Part shown: positions 1 through 11,379 of the stretch, one piece after another
Layout of the letters: every line of letters starts with the position of its first letter
Numbering within the stretch: position 1 is the stretch's first letter
Assembly (NCBI GenBank): GCA_014905825.1
Contig: JACGCN010000047.1
Coordinates: 248,001 to 312,000, forward strand
Origin: Lyophyllum atratum
Taxonomy: Eukaryota > Basidiomycota > Agaricomycetes > Agaricales > Lyophyllaceae
DNA: 64,000 bases
Direction: 5' to 3'
The notes under the pieces: generated by a model
The model's input: the letters and a program-made list of their open reading frames with translations, nothing else
What the model was told of the DNA's origin: nothing
Database searches by the model: none
Translations under genes and position numbers: made by a program

Positions 1-695
1 CAGACACGTGTCGTGTCGTGTTTCACCGCATCTACCAGTAGTGGCTTCGCGGTCGGAAGCGTAGAGGGCAGAGTAGCTATTCAGTGAGTGGAATTTCGCT
101 TAGTCGCGTAATTCTTTGACTAACGGGTTTCTAGATACGTCGAAGATAAAGACTCTGGGTCAGTCACACCATCTCCCTAGTCTCCACCCTACTCAACCGC
201 ACTCGCAATCACAGGAACAATTTCTCATTCAAGTGCCACCGCCGCGACAACGTGCCGAACTCTAAAGACCAAGCTTTGGTGTACGCCGTCAACGACATCT
301 CCTTCCACCCCGTGCATGGAACATTCTCCACTTGCGGTACGTCTCCTCACCCTCGTCTCCCCTAACGGCCAACTCGTTTCGTAGGCTGAGACATACTCCA
401 CAGGCTCTGACGGCACCATCCACTTCTGGGACAAGGATGCCCGTACGCGTCTAAAGAGTACGTGACCCCATACTCCCCAGTAACCCTTAGGCACACTGAC
501 GTGATCCTACTAGCCTTCGACCCCGCCCCCGGCCCCATCACTAGCACGGCCTTCAACCGCAACGGCAACATCTTCGCCTACGCCGTCTCCTACGACTGGT
601 CCAAGGGCCACTCCGGCATGACCCCGGGCCACCCGAACAAGCTTATGCTGCATGCGTGCAAGGAGGATGAGGTCAGGAAGCGACCGAGGAAGTAG
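1..695 (+). CDS. RAE1: RAE1/GLE2 mRNA export factor, 3' part (5' end outside window)
   Basis: WD40 beta-propeller protein that docks at the nuclear pore through Nup98 and supports mRNA export. Five exons can be read: 1-83, 135-158, 215-336, 404-457 and 514-695, all with GT-AG junctions that keep one frame. Seen in the translation: [58 protein letters not shown] and [16 protein letters not shown], the classical Rae1 C-terminal blocks in order. The stop is at 693-695. The N-terminal WD repeats lie left of the window. A separate, isolated N-terminal exon of the same family occurs at 11191-11379. Convergent with the SRA-domain gene; the 460 bp between the two stops show nothing else. Confidence 0.95.
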
Positions 696-1155
696 ACATT
701 GTGAATTTTCTTTCGGGCGCCGGCTTATTTGGCTGTTGTACCTCGTTTCATTTGATTTTACTTCGTTGTTCTTGCGAACGTGTAATGCTATCCATTGGCG
801 GCTATTTTTGTTGTCTGTGTGTTATCGCAAAAGATAGGGTTATCTTGTAATGAACCAGACTGACTAAAGAACATATACCATCAGATAGATAGAGGTAAGC
901 ATGTTTGGTCGGTAAATCATACTCGAAAAACCTATGTCATAAGAAAGATGGAGGAACTCATTGGGTAAGGGAGGAAGAATCCAGCCAGTCCAGATATATA
1001 TATACGTACAGCAATCAAAATTCAAAGATCATCAGGGGATCAGCAAGCACAGTACAGCATGGTGCTGTACTACTGCCCCGAAAGGTTGCCAAATGCAAGC
1101 AAGCAAGCATAGCAGATCTCGCCCATCAAAACTTCTTTGGGCCTGTTTGCCACTC

Positions 1156-2729
1156 TCAGTTCCTCTTCATCTTCTTGAACCCCAGCTTTGTAGGTAGCTT
1201 CTCTTTCCCCTTCACTGTGCTCCATGGTCTGTCGGGGTTTTCATCATCAGATGCTGGCCAATGTTCCAAAATATCCACACTCTCTTCACGAGGCCGCTTG
1301 GCACGACTAGACTCAGCTGCCATGCTGTATACAGTCTCAGATGTCCCACTCCTGGGCTTTAAACTCTCCATGTACCATGCTGGTGGTCGGTATGGTGGAA
1401 GAGGTGTACGTGCTTCCCTTCTGGATGGGTGTGCTGTGGATCTTGTGGAAGTCACATTTGAGGAGTGAGTAGTCCTGCCAGTTTGTCTGCTCCCAGTTGT
1501 GGGAGATTGTTCCTGAATCCGAATTGCAGGAAGCTGATGTGATGAACTCTGTAACTAGATCATCAGGATTTCAATGAGAAAGAGAAATATCACTACTTGC
1601 CTTAGGAGAGAGCCTTGATGAAGAAGCAAAGGATGAGCTATAGCTATTTTCCACTGCTCCTGGAAGGGGCAACTGATTTGGTAACCTCTACAAAGACCTC
1701 GAATTAGTGTCTATCATCAAATACGAAAGAAAACCCACATGAAATTCAAATCTACAAGTCATGTAGCCCATTTTCCCCATCTTTCTTGAAACCTGATGAA
1801 GGGGTTGAAATTGATCAAGATCATGTGTATATGCAGTATTCTAACCTTCATCACTTGGTAAAGGCCATCATATCGATACCTAAATCAGGAAACAGTCTAT
1901 TGAATGCCTAACCAATGACCATTGGTTGAGTAATCACATACCCTTCAGCTGGTGAATATTTGGAACCCATTTTGCCCTTTTGAGGAGCCCCTCGGACAAC
2001 ACGCACAGGTTTACCATTTGCACATGATACCTAGAACAAAAAATTGAGGCAATCTAATCAGAAGTTCCAGAGATACACAGATAAGGAATACCTTCAATGA
2101 TAAGTTCCCCCTTGTGAACTCCTGATCTTTGCTCTGCTCAGTATCCCAAGACTAAAATGCAAAGAGACATGAACAGATTCAACAAAAGGAAACAACAGAC
2201 AATTTACCTCTTTCCCCCTGAGTTTATCCACTCTGGAAACCTTGGCCACACGGCCACCTGTCAAATCGTGAGAAAGAATACCTCCATTTAGCTTAGTAAG
2301 ATATACCTTCCCCAGTATAAATGCTTGGCATAACTCAGTTCACATGGTGCAAAAAAGGATCAGTAAGACTCACAAAATTTCCCCCTGGTCTTCATCATCC
2401 TCATAGCCGTGAGACCTGATTAAAAGCATGTCAGAGAATATATGCCTTGAGCAGTTCAGACCTCACATGACCACGGAATAGGCGCCGTATTCGGCAGCAC
2501 CGTGAATGCCAGCTCGGAGAGGAGCATGCACTCCAACGGCAGACAGGGCATCTCGATTCGGGAATTTCGAGCCCACAGGGTAGCCGGGGATTTCTCCATG
2601 AATTCTTCTAAAGGATGGAATTTTCAGTAAAATTGAAACATAAGATGACAAATGGAAAGAAACCCACGGATCATGGCGGCCTGGGGTTTCTGAGGGTCTG
2701 GAGCCCTTGAGCCAATTTGCACTGTTCAT
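1156..2729 (-). CDS. SRA/YDG-domain protein
   Basis: Nuclear protein with an SAD/SRA (YDG) domain, the fold that flips out and reads 5-methylcytosine, often hemimethylated, in UHRF1 and related proteins. About 350 residues in about ten exons, ATG at 2727-2729. In order: EIPGYPVGSKFPNRDALSAVG, VHAPLRAGIHG, SHGYEDDEDQGEIF, YTGEGG, GNLSLKVSCANGKPVRVVRG and the diagnostic SKYSPAEGYRYDGLYQV, the last split by an intron. The C-terminal third is a serine/proline/basic tail ending in FKKMKRN, low complexity with a possible nuclear signal. No RING, PHD or SET domain is visible, so this is a stand-alone SRA reader as found in other basidiomycetes. The 330 bp upstream (2730-3060) is its promoter side and shows nothing else. 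Confidence 0.88.
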
Positions 2730-3060
2730 GACAGGCGGTGAAACTAAGGGAGGGGGAGATGGTGGTTGCAGAAATGAGGCCTTTTATTTATCTCAGTTTC
2801 GCGCCATGTGGTCAATGTTCATTGTAGTCATGTGACCGCCATGAGTCAAAAAATATCAAAAACGTCATCGATGTTTTTTACTACATATCGACGTCGTTGT
2901 CCGAAGTCAATAAACGTGTTACGGGAGATGTCGACGCGGACGCATCCTATACTTTTGTTGAGGGAAAGCCGATGAGACATCGCAAATCTTATATTGCTTC
3001 AAGATGGTGCTCTACTAAGTATTACACTAATACAATACCCTTAACATCGTGCAAACACCA

Positions 3061-6000
3061 CTATTGCCGTTCCCCAGCATCTTTTCCGATATCTTTCCTC
3101 TCCCCCCTCTGCTGCTCCAGCGCTCTCTTCCTCACAAGCCCCATCCTCCTCGCGCGATCGCGCTCCTCCCTCTTCCTCATTGCCAGGACCTCCTCTTCCT
3201 TCAAAATCCCCAACACCGTCCTGGCCGCTCTAACATCCTGCCTCACATACAACGCCTTCACGAACATCTTATACATTGGCCTCACATGTCGTTCAAACGA
3301 TATCGACTCCTCCAACGCAGGCACACTAAATGCCGGCGCCACCAGCGGCGTGTCAAACGGGACCCCGCCGGGCAGACACCACCTCGCTGACGCGGGGTAC
3401 CCGCACCTCACCATATGGTCGAAGAGTGACTTGATTTCTCCGGGGCCGATGGCGAGTCGCCAACGCAAGACCGCCTTGATGATAATATTGATCGTGACCC
3501 GGTCAGGCGCGAAGCCGCACTCCTTCTCCAACATATCCTTCGTTCGCAACGTGTGCCGCACCAGCCGTCCATTGCGCAGCCGATGTTGCTTCAAGAAGGC
3601 GTGGAGGATGGTGTTTCCGATGGCTGTGCTAGTCTTGCGATCTAGATGTGGCTGGGCACGCTTTAGCAGTTTACGTGCAGCGTAGGTACGGTTTGCGCGG
3701 ACGAGGAGAGTGGCGGCATACTTGATAGTCGGGCAGTGTGTCGGATTACGGGCGAGAATGGACGTGATAGCGAGCGTCTGGCGGGTGGACGGACATCGTA
3801 CTCTGAACCCCACGGCCCGAGCCATAGCTTCCCTAGGAGTCCGCCACCCATTGCGTCGGACCCCAGAGGCGTACACTTTGCGCGCGGCGGTATGTGCACC
3901 TGCACGGGCGAGGCTCAGCGTGAGCTTGCGCCTGAAATCGTCTGCGGCACGGGTAGGGGTGGCTGGAACGAGCTGGAGCAGGCGAGAGGTGAGGTGAAAG
4001 TGGCGAAAACGGACTAGCGTGCGCATGAGGCGGAGAAAAAACCGAGTGGTGAAGAATGACCGGGCCTCACGGTGGATGGCCTCGACGATGCTGATTGCGC
4101 CGGTTGGGTGCCCTGAAGCTATCATGACAGGTAAAAAGAAGCGGATGGGGTATTTGAAGCGGTCCTCCGGCGCTTGCTCGCCATACAATCTCCACAACGT
4201 ACGTCCTAGAGCCTCGGCGAGTGGCGGTTCAATGTATTCCCGCCGTTCCAGCTGAAAAACACGGAGAATGGCAAGTAGAAGCTGCTCTGCTTGTTCTCGA
4301 GACAAGCTGGGCCCGTCCAGAAAGGGGACAGCGAGATTCCAGGTGTGCGATGAAACGAGCGCAAGACCCATCGCGCGCGTCGCCTTATCCGAAAGTCGAT
4401 AGTAATGCTCCTTCGCGAAAGTGTAGACGTCATACGCGGCACGCACATCGCTCGAGAGAAAATGCCACAGGAGCGCCTGCACAACTTCGCACCGGCTCTC
4501 CGAGAACATCGATGTCTGCAGGATGTCCTGCCAGCTGGTGCCCTTGCACGCAGTTGACGCCAGCACATAGGCAACACGCAAGTAGACTGTCTGCACAGTC
4601 TCTGCAGTGCTCCCAGCCTCCCCACCACCGAACAATTCGTGCGTGATGCAGAACCGATAACAGCCTTCCGTCAAAGCGCCATCCAAAATCTGAGACGCGA
4701 CACGAAAAAAGGTGGCAACAATAGCACGAGTGACTGTGACGGGCTTTGTTCCATTCTCCACCGCCGCACCCGCCTTCCACATCCTCCAAAGTGGACGTAT
4801 GATATTCCGGATCCCCTCCTTCGCCTCTAGCGCCGATAATCTCCGTTCACCAAGTCCTCCAAGTCCTCCATGCATGGTTTGCTCCAGCGCAGCCAGCACC
4901 AACACCGGACGCCAGTCCTCCGATGCCACCTCTCCCACCCCTTCAACATCAGCAGGCTCCTCCGTTGACGAAGTGACGCGTTCTGGAGCAGGCAAATGCG
5001 GGGCCTTGTAGATCGCGAGCAGTAGAAGATTACCCCAGCGCGTATCGAGTGCGACATCGGGCTTAAATGCAAGTTTGGCCTGTAACGCAGCCCAATGGCG
5101 GATAGCAGGAGGCGGCGTGCGGGTGAGAGCGGGACTTGGGAAGAGGGTGCTGGCTAGTGCGGCGCTGAGTTCGGTAGGGCCAAGTGCGGTGGGGCGCTTC
5201 GAAGGTGTTTTGCTGGTGGGTGGGATAGCCTTTTCCTGATCATGGGTAGCAGCTGCGAACCGGGAAAGGCGAGTGGCGACCATAGAGAGGACACGGGCTT
5301 TGAGCGCGGGACTGAGTTCGTGGCCATGTGACAGCAGGACCTGCCATAGAAGGTCAACCAGGCGGGCATGTAGGTGCGCATGTAACTCGAGAACTTTGCA
5401 AAGGCGCTGGACGAGCTCTGCGATATGCTCTGGGGAGCCTAGGGACAGCAGAGTCTGGAGGTAGGGTACATGGATCTCGGGGTCACACGTGTGCCGCCAG
5501 ATACGGAGGTACTGCATCGTTGCTTGGGACAAGGCACGCAGCCGTGGATCGTCTGGCGAGAATTCTGATATCAGGGGACGTAGGTCGCGATACGGACAGG
5601 GAGCTGCTCACCAGGCTGCAAAGATTCGCCCTCTGCAAGGACGGCCTTCGTTAGCAGAGCGCGCATAACCCAATATCGATCCGTGCCATTGAGGGTCTGC
5701 CCCAGCACCTTCTCCTTATCTCGTGCAACCTCTAGCACAAAAGCCCAATACGTGGCATGGTCCTCCTCTCCATCCATATGTAGTACAAATTTGTTGAGGT
5801 ATATGCAAGGGTTTCTTGGTTGCGGGAGGGAAAGCGACCCGAGCAGGCTTAATAACTCCGTAAGCTGTTTCGACGACAGGCGGCGCAGCTGGTTGAGGGC
5901 CTTAATGGAGCCGTACAGCATTTTCAGGGTATCTGCGGAGAGCTTGTGAGGGGTTGAAGAGCGGAAGTTATGTGGTGAGAGAAAATTGCTGAGGGTCTCC

Positions 6001-6363
6001 AGACTGTCGACGTCGGCCTTACTGGAGGCCCCAGAAGATTGAGGTGTGGGAAGAGCTGCTGAAGGGGTTTCTGAAGCTGGAGCGATGGTTGCTTCTAGGT
6101 CTACAGTTGGGCACGTAGCATGATATGTGCGCGTGCCAGCAATACGCTTCCCGACAAAAGAATAAGGTGACCGCGCATCTGCTGCACATGTCACCGGCAT
6201 CGGCACATCATCATGCTTGATGAGCCCATATCCAAATAGTGCTCTACGCGCCACCGTACTAGAACGGAACCTATCCAGCCATAACTTCAGCTTCACCAAG
6301 GATCGAACCTTCACGACTTATACTCACCGACAAGTGTAAACGCCAATGGTGCTGGTGCCGCAT
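3061..6363 (-). CDS. Large helical-repeat (PPR/TPR-like) protein, probably mitochondrial
   Basis: About 1,070 residues of mostly alpha-helical, Leu/Ala/Arg-rich sequence with loosely repeated helical pairs of roughly 35 residues, such as the stretch with ILARNPTHCPTIKYAATLL. This is the look of fungal pentatricopeptide-like proteins that act on organellar transcripts. The main exon is 3061-5564; a 47-nt intron (5565-5611) joins it to an upstream exon reaching about 6312. The N-terminus is uncertain. The upstream open frame begins without ATG, and an ATG at 6361-6363 reading MRHQHHWRLHLS could supply an arginine-rich mitochondrial presequence only through an unusually short intron of about 37 nt. 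No catalytic domain is recognised. Divergent from RPP0. The mitochondrial assignment is inference. Confidence 0.6.
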
Positions 6364-6644
6364 CCGTCCAAAGCTCGGACGGTCGACTGGCACCATCGCA
6401 ACATTCCATGACATGGAAAGTGTCTGAGCAGCTCGCGTCACGGTAGGGTAAGGCGCGTCGTGGCTCCCCCAAGTTATCTCTTCGTCCGACGTGCGGAGGA
6501 AGAAAAGCAGAAGGGCAACCTGCGCCACGAAAGTTACTGTTAGTATATATAGTTAAAGAATGAGGAGGAGACGTGGGTACGCACAAGGCACTCGCGTCGA
6601 AATTTGCAGACTTGTTGCTGGACTTGAACCCAGGACCTGGTTTC

Positions 6645-6675
6645 CGAGCCCCGGGTACTGCCGTTTCGGGGCTCG
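6645..6675. repeat. Perfect 9-bp inverted repeat (hairpin) upstream of RPP0
   Basis: CGAGCCCCG at 6645-6653 and CGGGGCTCG at 6667-6675 are exact reverse complements separated by 13 nt. It lies between the helical-repeat gene and RPP0, about 275 bp before the RPP0 start codon. The flanking GGACTTGAACCC and GCTCGAACC strings resemble tRNA T-loops, but no full cloverleaf can be drawn. A TCG trinucleotide run follows at about 6781-6796. Confidence 0.5.
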
Positions 6676-6949
6676 AACCTTAATTCGCCGACATCCACAC
6701 AAAGATTTGGTGATCAGTGCGAGACTCCATCCACAACTGTTTGCCTTGAAATATCCATTGACACCGACAGGTATACTTACTCGTCGTCGTCGTCGTGTGC
6801 TCGTTGCTGATGGCTTGTTTCGTGCAGAGGTCAATCGGGAGGCTTATTAGTTATCTTTTGAACTTTTACCAAAACTCACGTATGTCTGTTTTCTTCTCGA
6901 CGTGGCGAGAGGCGTACTGACGGAGGGGGACAGTTCACTAAAAACTACA

Positions 6950-8165
6950 ATGGGTGCTACTCGTGCTGAGAAGGAGCTCTACTTCATTAAGCTCAAGGAG
7001 CTTTTGGCCAAGTACTGTGAGTGTCTATTTTGTCTTGCATTTTGTCTGACATCTGAACCCAAAATCGCAGCCTCCATCTTCCTGGTCAACGTCGACAATG
7101 TCGGCTCCAACCAGATGCATCAGATCCGTCAAGCCCTCCGCGGCAAGGGTGTCGTCCTCATGGGCAAGAACACCATGGTCCGCCGCGCTCTGCGCACCAT
7201 CCTCTCGGAGAACCCTCAGTACGAGCGTCTCCTCCCTCACATCAAGGGCAACATCGGCTTCGTCTTCACCGACAAGGAACTGAAGGAAGTCCGTGACATC
7301 ATCGTCGCCAACAAAGTCGCCGCGCCCGCCCGTGCCGGTGCCTTCGCGCCCTTGGACGTCACTGTCCCCGCCTCCAACACCGGTATGGAGCCCGGTAAGA
7401 CCTCCTTCTTCCAGGCCCTCGGTATCCCCACCAAGATCGCGCGTGGTACCATTGAAATCGTGTCCGACGTCAAGGTCGTCACTGCTGGTACCCGTGTTGG
7501 GACGTCCGAGGCGACGCTCCTGAACATGCTGAACATCTCGCCGTTCACGTACGGAATGACCGTTGTTCAGATCTTCGACAATGGCAACACGTTCTCGCCT
7601 GAGGTTCTCGATGTTGATGAGTCTGAGCTCATTGACCGCTTCATGTCGGGTATCAAGACGATCGCGGCCATCTCGTTGGCTATCAACTACCCCACCATCG
7701 TCTCTGTCACCCACTCGCTCGTCAACGCGTACAAGAACCTCATTGCCATTGCTCTGGCCACCGACTACACCTTCGAGGGTGCCGAGAAGGTACATTTTAC
7801 TTTCTTTTCTGGTTTCTTCCTTGCCAAGTGATTATTAAATTCACACACTGAAAATCCTGAGCGCCTCAAGGACGCTGCTGAGCATTCATTTCGATGATGG
7901 ACTTTTTACAGTCGATGTCTTGCATTGTTTTACACAACCATGCTAACTTCTCTCTTCTTTTAGATCAAGGAGTACCTCGCCAACCCCGAAGCCTTCGCTG
8001 CTGCCGCTCCCGCCGCCGCCGAGGCTGCTCCTGCCGCTGCGGCGCCCGCTGAAGAGAAGGAGGAGGAGAAGGAGGAGTCCGACGACGACATGGTGAGTAC
8101 TGTTCCTATTAGTCAAGTTTTGGTACTGAGCACGTTGCATGCAGGGCTTCGGGCTCTTCGATTAG
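6950..8165 (+). CDS. RPP0: 60S acidic ribosomal protein P0 (uL10)
   Basis: Base of the large-subunit ribosomal stalk; it anchors P1/P2 dimers and recruits elongation factors. Exons 6950-7016, 7071-7789, 7964-8092 and 8145-8165 sum to 936 nt, giving 311 residues, the family's usual length. Visible: [19 protein letters not shown] at the start, [16 protein letters not shown] (rRNA-binding block), the Ala-rich hinge [19 protein letters not shown] and the hallmark acidic tail SDDDMGFGLFD, whose last six residues sit on a tiny 21-nt terminal exon. ATG chosen because it gives the conserved N-terminus. Intron 2 (174 nt) is about three times longer than the others. Codons in the long exon are strongly C/T-ending, as expected for a highly expressed gene. 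Confidence 0.98.
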
Positions 8166-8650
8166 TTGTGTGTCGGCGTTCCGCTGTCCGTATGTACTGG
8201 ATGGGAATAAAATGTGTGATAGACGACCGGCCCGTAAGAACTTTGAGAACGCATGCTTGTGAGGGAAAACCGCGGTCGAAGCACGCTGAGAAGGCAGATT
8301 GAGGCAACCGGCGTAAGGTCGGCAAGGTGTGATGAGCATGGATGTTCCGGCTTGGCGGGGATATACGCATCAACGATGACTCTGTTTATGACCATGGCTA
8401 TGACTTCAGTGCGGTGCAAAGAAATTTCACAGCTATGGAGCGCTTCAATTCCAGTAAATTCCACGCCGGTCGATCGTGAAAACATCGATATCGTCGTGTA
8501 CTAGTCTTCCTGATCATCGTCTAAATCGAGATACCCCGAGTCGAACGAACGTTTCTCGGTGGCGAAGACCATATCCGATAATCATTCCTAATCTGGAGTA
8601 TACGGGCGATTTCAAGACTGCATAAGAAACATCGATTTCGACCACCAGCC

Positions 8651-10543
8651 ATGTCCTCCACCCCCGTCGAGCACCCCAAAATGGACGGCGGCCACCTCAT
8701 CGTCGTCTCCAACCGCCTCCCTATCACCATCAACAAGGATGCGGACGGCGAGTACCACTTCAAAATGTCCTCGGGCGGCCTCGTCTCCGCCCTCTCCGGC
8801 TTCAAAAAGTCCCTCAACTTCACCTGGATCGGCTGGCCCGGGTTCTTCATCCCCCCAAAGGACCGGCCCCTCGTCGACAAGCGCCTCAAGGAGGAGTACT
8901 CGTGCCAGGCTGTCTACCTCGATGACGATGTCGCCGACCGCCACTATAACGGCTTCTCCAATTCCATCCTCTGGCCCCTCTTCCATTATCACCCCGGCGA
9001 GATGAACTTTGACGAGGAGAATTGGCTCGCGTACCGCCAGGCCAATATGCGCTTCGCTGAGGCTGTTCTCCAGCAGCTCACCCCGGGCGCGATGGTCTGG
9101 GTCCAGGATTACCACCTCATGCTCCTGCCGATGCTCCTTCGCGGTCTCATTGATGGTACAGCCGCAGGCGAATTTACGGTGAAAGAGCTGTCGAAGATAA
9201 CGGAGGGAATCGAGGGGGAGGCCTTTTCACCCGCTGCGCCGATTCCTGACATCAAGATCGGATACTTCCTACACACACCGTTCCCCAGTAGTGAAATCTA
9301 CAGGTGCGTATCTATGATCAATTGAGATGACTACACTGTCTGACCGGTTGTGGTAGGATATTACCCGTGCGGAGAGAGATCCTGCTCGGCGTGTTATACT
9401 GTGACCTCATCGGCTTTCACACGTACGACTATGCGCGTCACTTCCTTTCCTCATGCACGCGCATCCTCGGGCTCCCGACCATGCCTAATGGTGTCGAGTT
9501 CGAGGGCCGCCTCGTCCACGTCGGCACCTTCCCCATCGGCATCGAGCCCGATTCCTTCATCGACGTGCGTTCCCTTTCTCGCCCGCTCTTTCCAACAGAT
9601 GCTAATCGGACGTGACATGCCACAGAATTTGAAACGCGAGCCGGTGCAGAATCGCATCACCCAGCTCGAGCAACGCTTCGGCGGCGTCAAAGTCATCGTC
9701 GGTGTCGATCGCCTCGACTACATCAAGGGTGTCCCACAAAAACTGCACGCTCTGGAGCTTTTCCTCACTCAGCACCCCGAATGGATTGGCAAGGTCATTC
9801 CTCCCCATATCCTTATATGACTGCATGCTAACAAAGTGTGTGAAATACAGGTCGTGCTGGTGCAGCTAGCGGTTCCGTCACGACAAGATGTGGAAGAATA
9901 CCAAAACCTCCGGTCGACGGTGAACGAGCTCGTTGGGCGCATCAACGGCCGTTTCGGCACAGTCGAGTTCATGCCGATCCATTTTATGCACAAGAGTCTG
10001 CCATTTGACGAGCTTTGCGCGCTATATGCTGTCAGCGACGTTTGCCTCGTCTCCAGCACGCGTGATGGCATGAACCTCGTGCGTCTCTTTTCCTCTTTCC
10101 CCCTTCTTCCGCTGACAACAATGCCCCAGGTCTCCTACGAATACGTCGCCTGCCAACAAGCCCGCCAAGGCGTCATGATCCTCTCCGAATTCGCCGGCGC
10201 CGCTCAGAGCCTGAACGGCTCCCTCGTCGTCAACCCCTGGGACTCGCAACAAGTCGCGGACGCCATCCACGAGGCCGTCACCATGGACTCCCCCACCCGC
10301 GCCGAGAACCACCGCAAGCTGTTCAAGTACGTCAACAAGTATAGTGCGGCGTTCTGGGGGTCGAGCTTTATTAAGGAGATGGGGAGGATTGAGACGGCGG
10401 ATCGGGAGAGGGAGACGGCGATTGGGGAGGGGCGGGCGGAGGGGGAGGAGACGTTGAAGGTGAAGGCGGATGATCCGGCGCCGATGGCGAATGGGACGGG
10501 GATGAAGGGAGACGGCGTGCCTATGACGCCGGCGCTGCAGTGA
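8651..10543 (+). CDS. TPS1: Alpha,alpha-trehalose-phosphate synthase (UDP-forming), Tps1
   Basis: GT20 glycosyltransferase that makes trehalose 6-phosphate from UDP-glucose and glucose 6-phosphate, a stress and reserve carbohydrate route in the cytosol. Exons 8651-9303, 9357-9564, 9626-9793, 9851-10078 and 10130-10543 sum to 1,671 nt (556 residues). Visible: VVSNRLPI, SSGGLVSALSG, WIGWPG, VWVQDYHLMLLP, GYFLHTPFPSSEIYR, GIEPDSF, GVDRLDYIKG, STRDGMNL then VSYEYVACQ. The length fits the catalytic Tps1 subunit without a fused phosphatase domain. The C-terminal 60 residues are Glu/Gly/Ala-rich and poorly conserved. The 485 bp between RPP0 and this ATG is its promoter side, with no gene seen. Confidence 0.97.
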
Positions 10544-11190
10544 GAGTGGGTATATTTTCCTTTTTTCTCATCGTGATTCGAGCTATGGGCACGTCGGGTT
10601 GTTGATGCGCCTGTTTAGGCGGGCTGCGGCCATGGAGGGATTCTATCTTCTATCATTCGCGATTTTTATTCCCTTTTGTCGTTGTTATTTCGTTTTCTCG
10701 TCCCGTTTGCTTTTCTTTCCAACTAATGCCGATACATCTGGGCACCCAAGAAGGATTACTCTATATATGAACGTTGTATAGAATGTACGTTACATGCATG
10801 AAACTGTAGAGAGCGAAATGCTTGGTTGATCTTCATGACTACTCCTCCTCGAGTTGATGAGTTTTGACAACAAGCAATATTGCTTTGGGCTAGTCTCCCG
10901 TAGTCAGACCAAATTCTGACGTTGTCTTTTTTGTGGGGGAGAGGGAGACAAGTGATAGCTTTGGGCCGACTCGGACTCCTGAAGCATTAGCCCCCCTAGG
11001 GCCCTAGGTTTACAGTGTATGACCTCGCTTGTGATTTGATATCGTGTCCTTCATTCAGGTCACCGACGCGATCCTTAGAATCTGAGGATGACGACTGCAG
11101 AAGAGTTCAACTTGATCGTATCTGTTTTCGGCCGAAGGTGTTGCTTATTATAAGCAAGGCCCGAAATTTCAATCCGAATATGTTACATAC
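10544..11190. other. Intergenic, no gene recognised; contains a 14-bp palindrome
   Basis: T-rich sequence after the TPS1 stop fits a 3' UTR. At 10995-11008 there is a perfect palindrome CCTAGGGCCCTAGG. No WD40-like exon continuing the RAE1 fragment at 11191-11379 could be found here. Confidence 0.5.
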
Positions 11191-11379
11191 ACTATTATCC
11201 CAGCTGCCTACCACCAGAAAGTCGGCCTGGCTCGAGAATTCCATAGACGAAATCGAATCAGTAGGAGGATCGACCATCTCCACATCGTTTTCTGTGGCTA
11301 CTGAGGACGAGCTCTGGACCTGGTTCGTGTTATTCACCACCGAAGTCACAATGTTGGATGTAGTGCCGAAAAAAGCCAT
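11191..11379 (-). pseudogene. Isolated first exon of a RAE1/GLE2-like gene
   Basis: On the minus strand an ATG at 11377-11379 opens a 63-codon exon reading MAFFGTTSN, then NDVEMVDPPTDSISSMEF and FLVVGSWDNS, which match the Rae1 N-terminus (the FGTTS start, the DSI block and the GSW-N-V strand of the first WD repeat). It stops exactly at a GTATGT donor (11185-11190), where Rae1 would continue VRIYEV. No second exon follows in the next several hundred bases. This is either a truncated duplicate or a fragment moved here; the exon itself has no stop. The complete gene whose 3' end opens this window lies about 10 kb away on the opposite strand. Confidence 0.75.

Noticed and set aside
1095..1115. 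GCAA tetranucleotide repeat near 1095
   Set aside because: Only about three units; too short to count as a microsatellite.
6600..6680. tRNA-like T-loop strings (GACTTGAACCC and GCTCGAACC)
   Set aside because: No acceptor or anticodon stem can be formed in either orientation; the T stem itself has mismatches.
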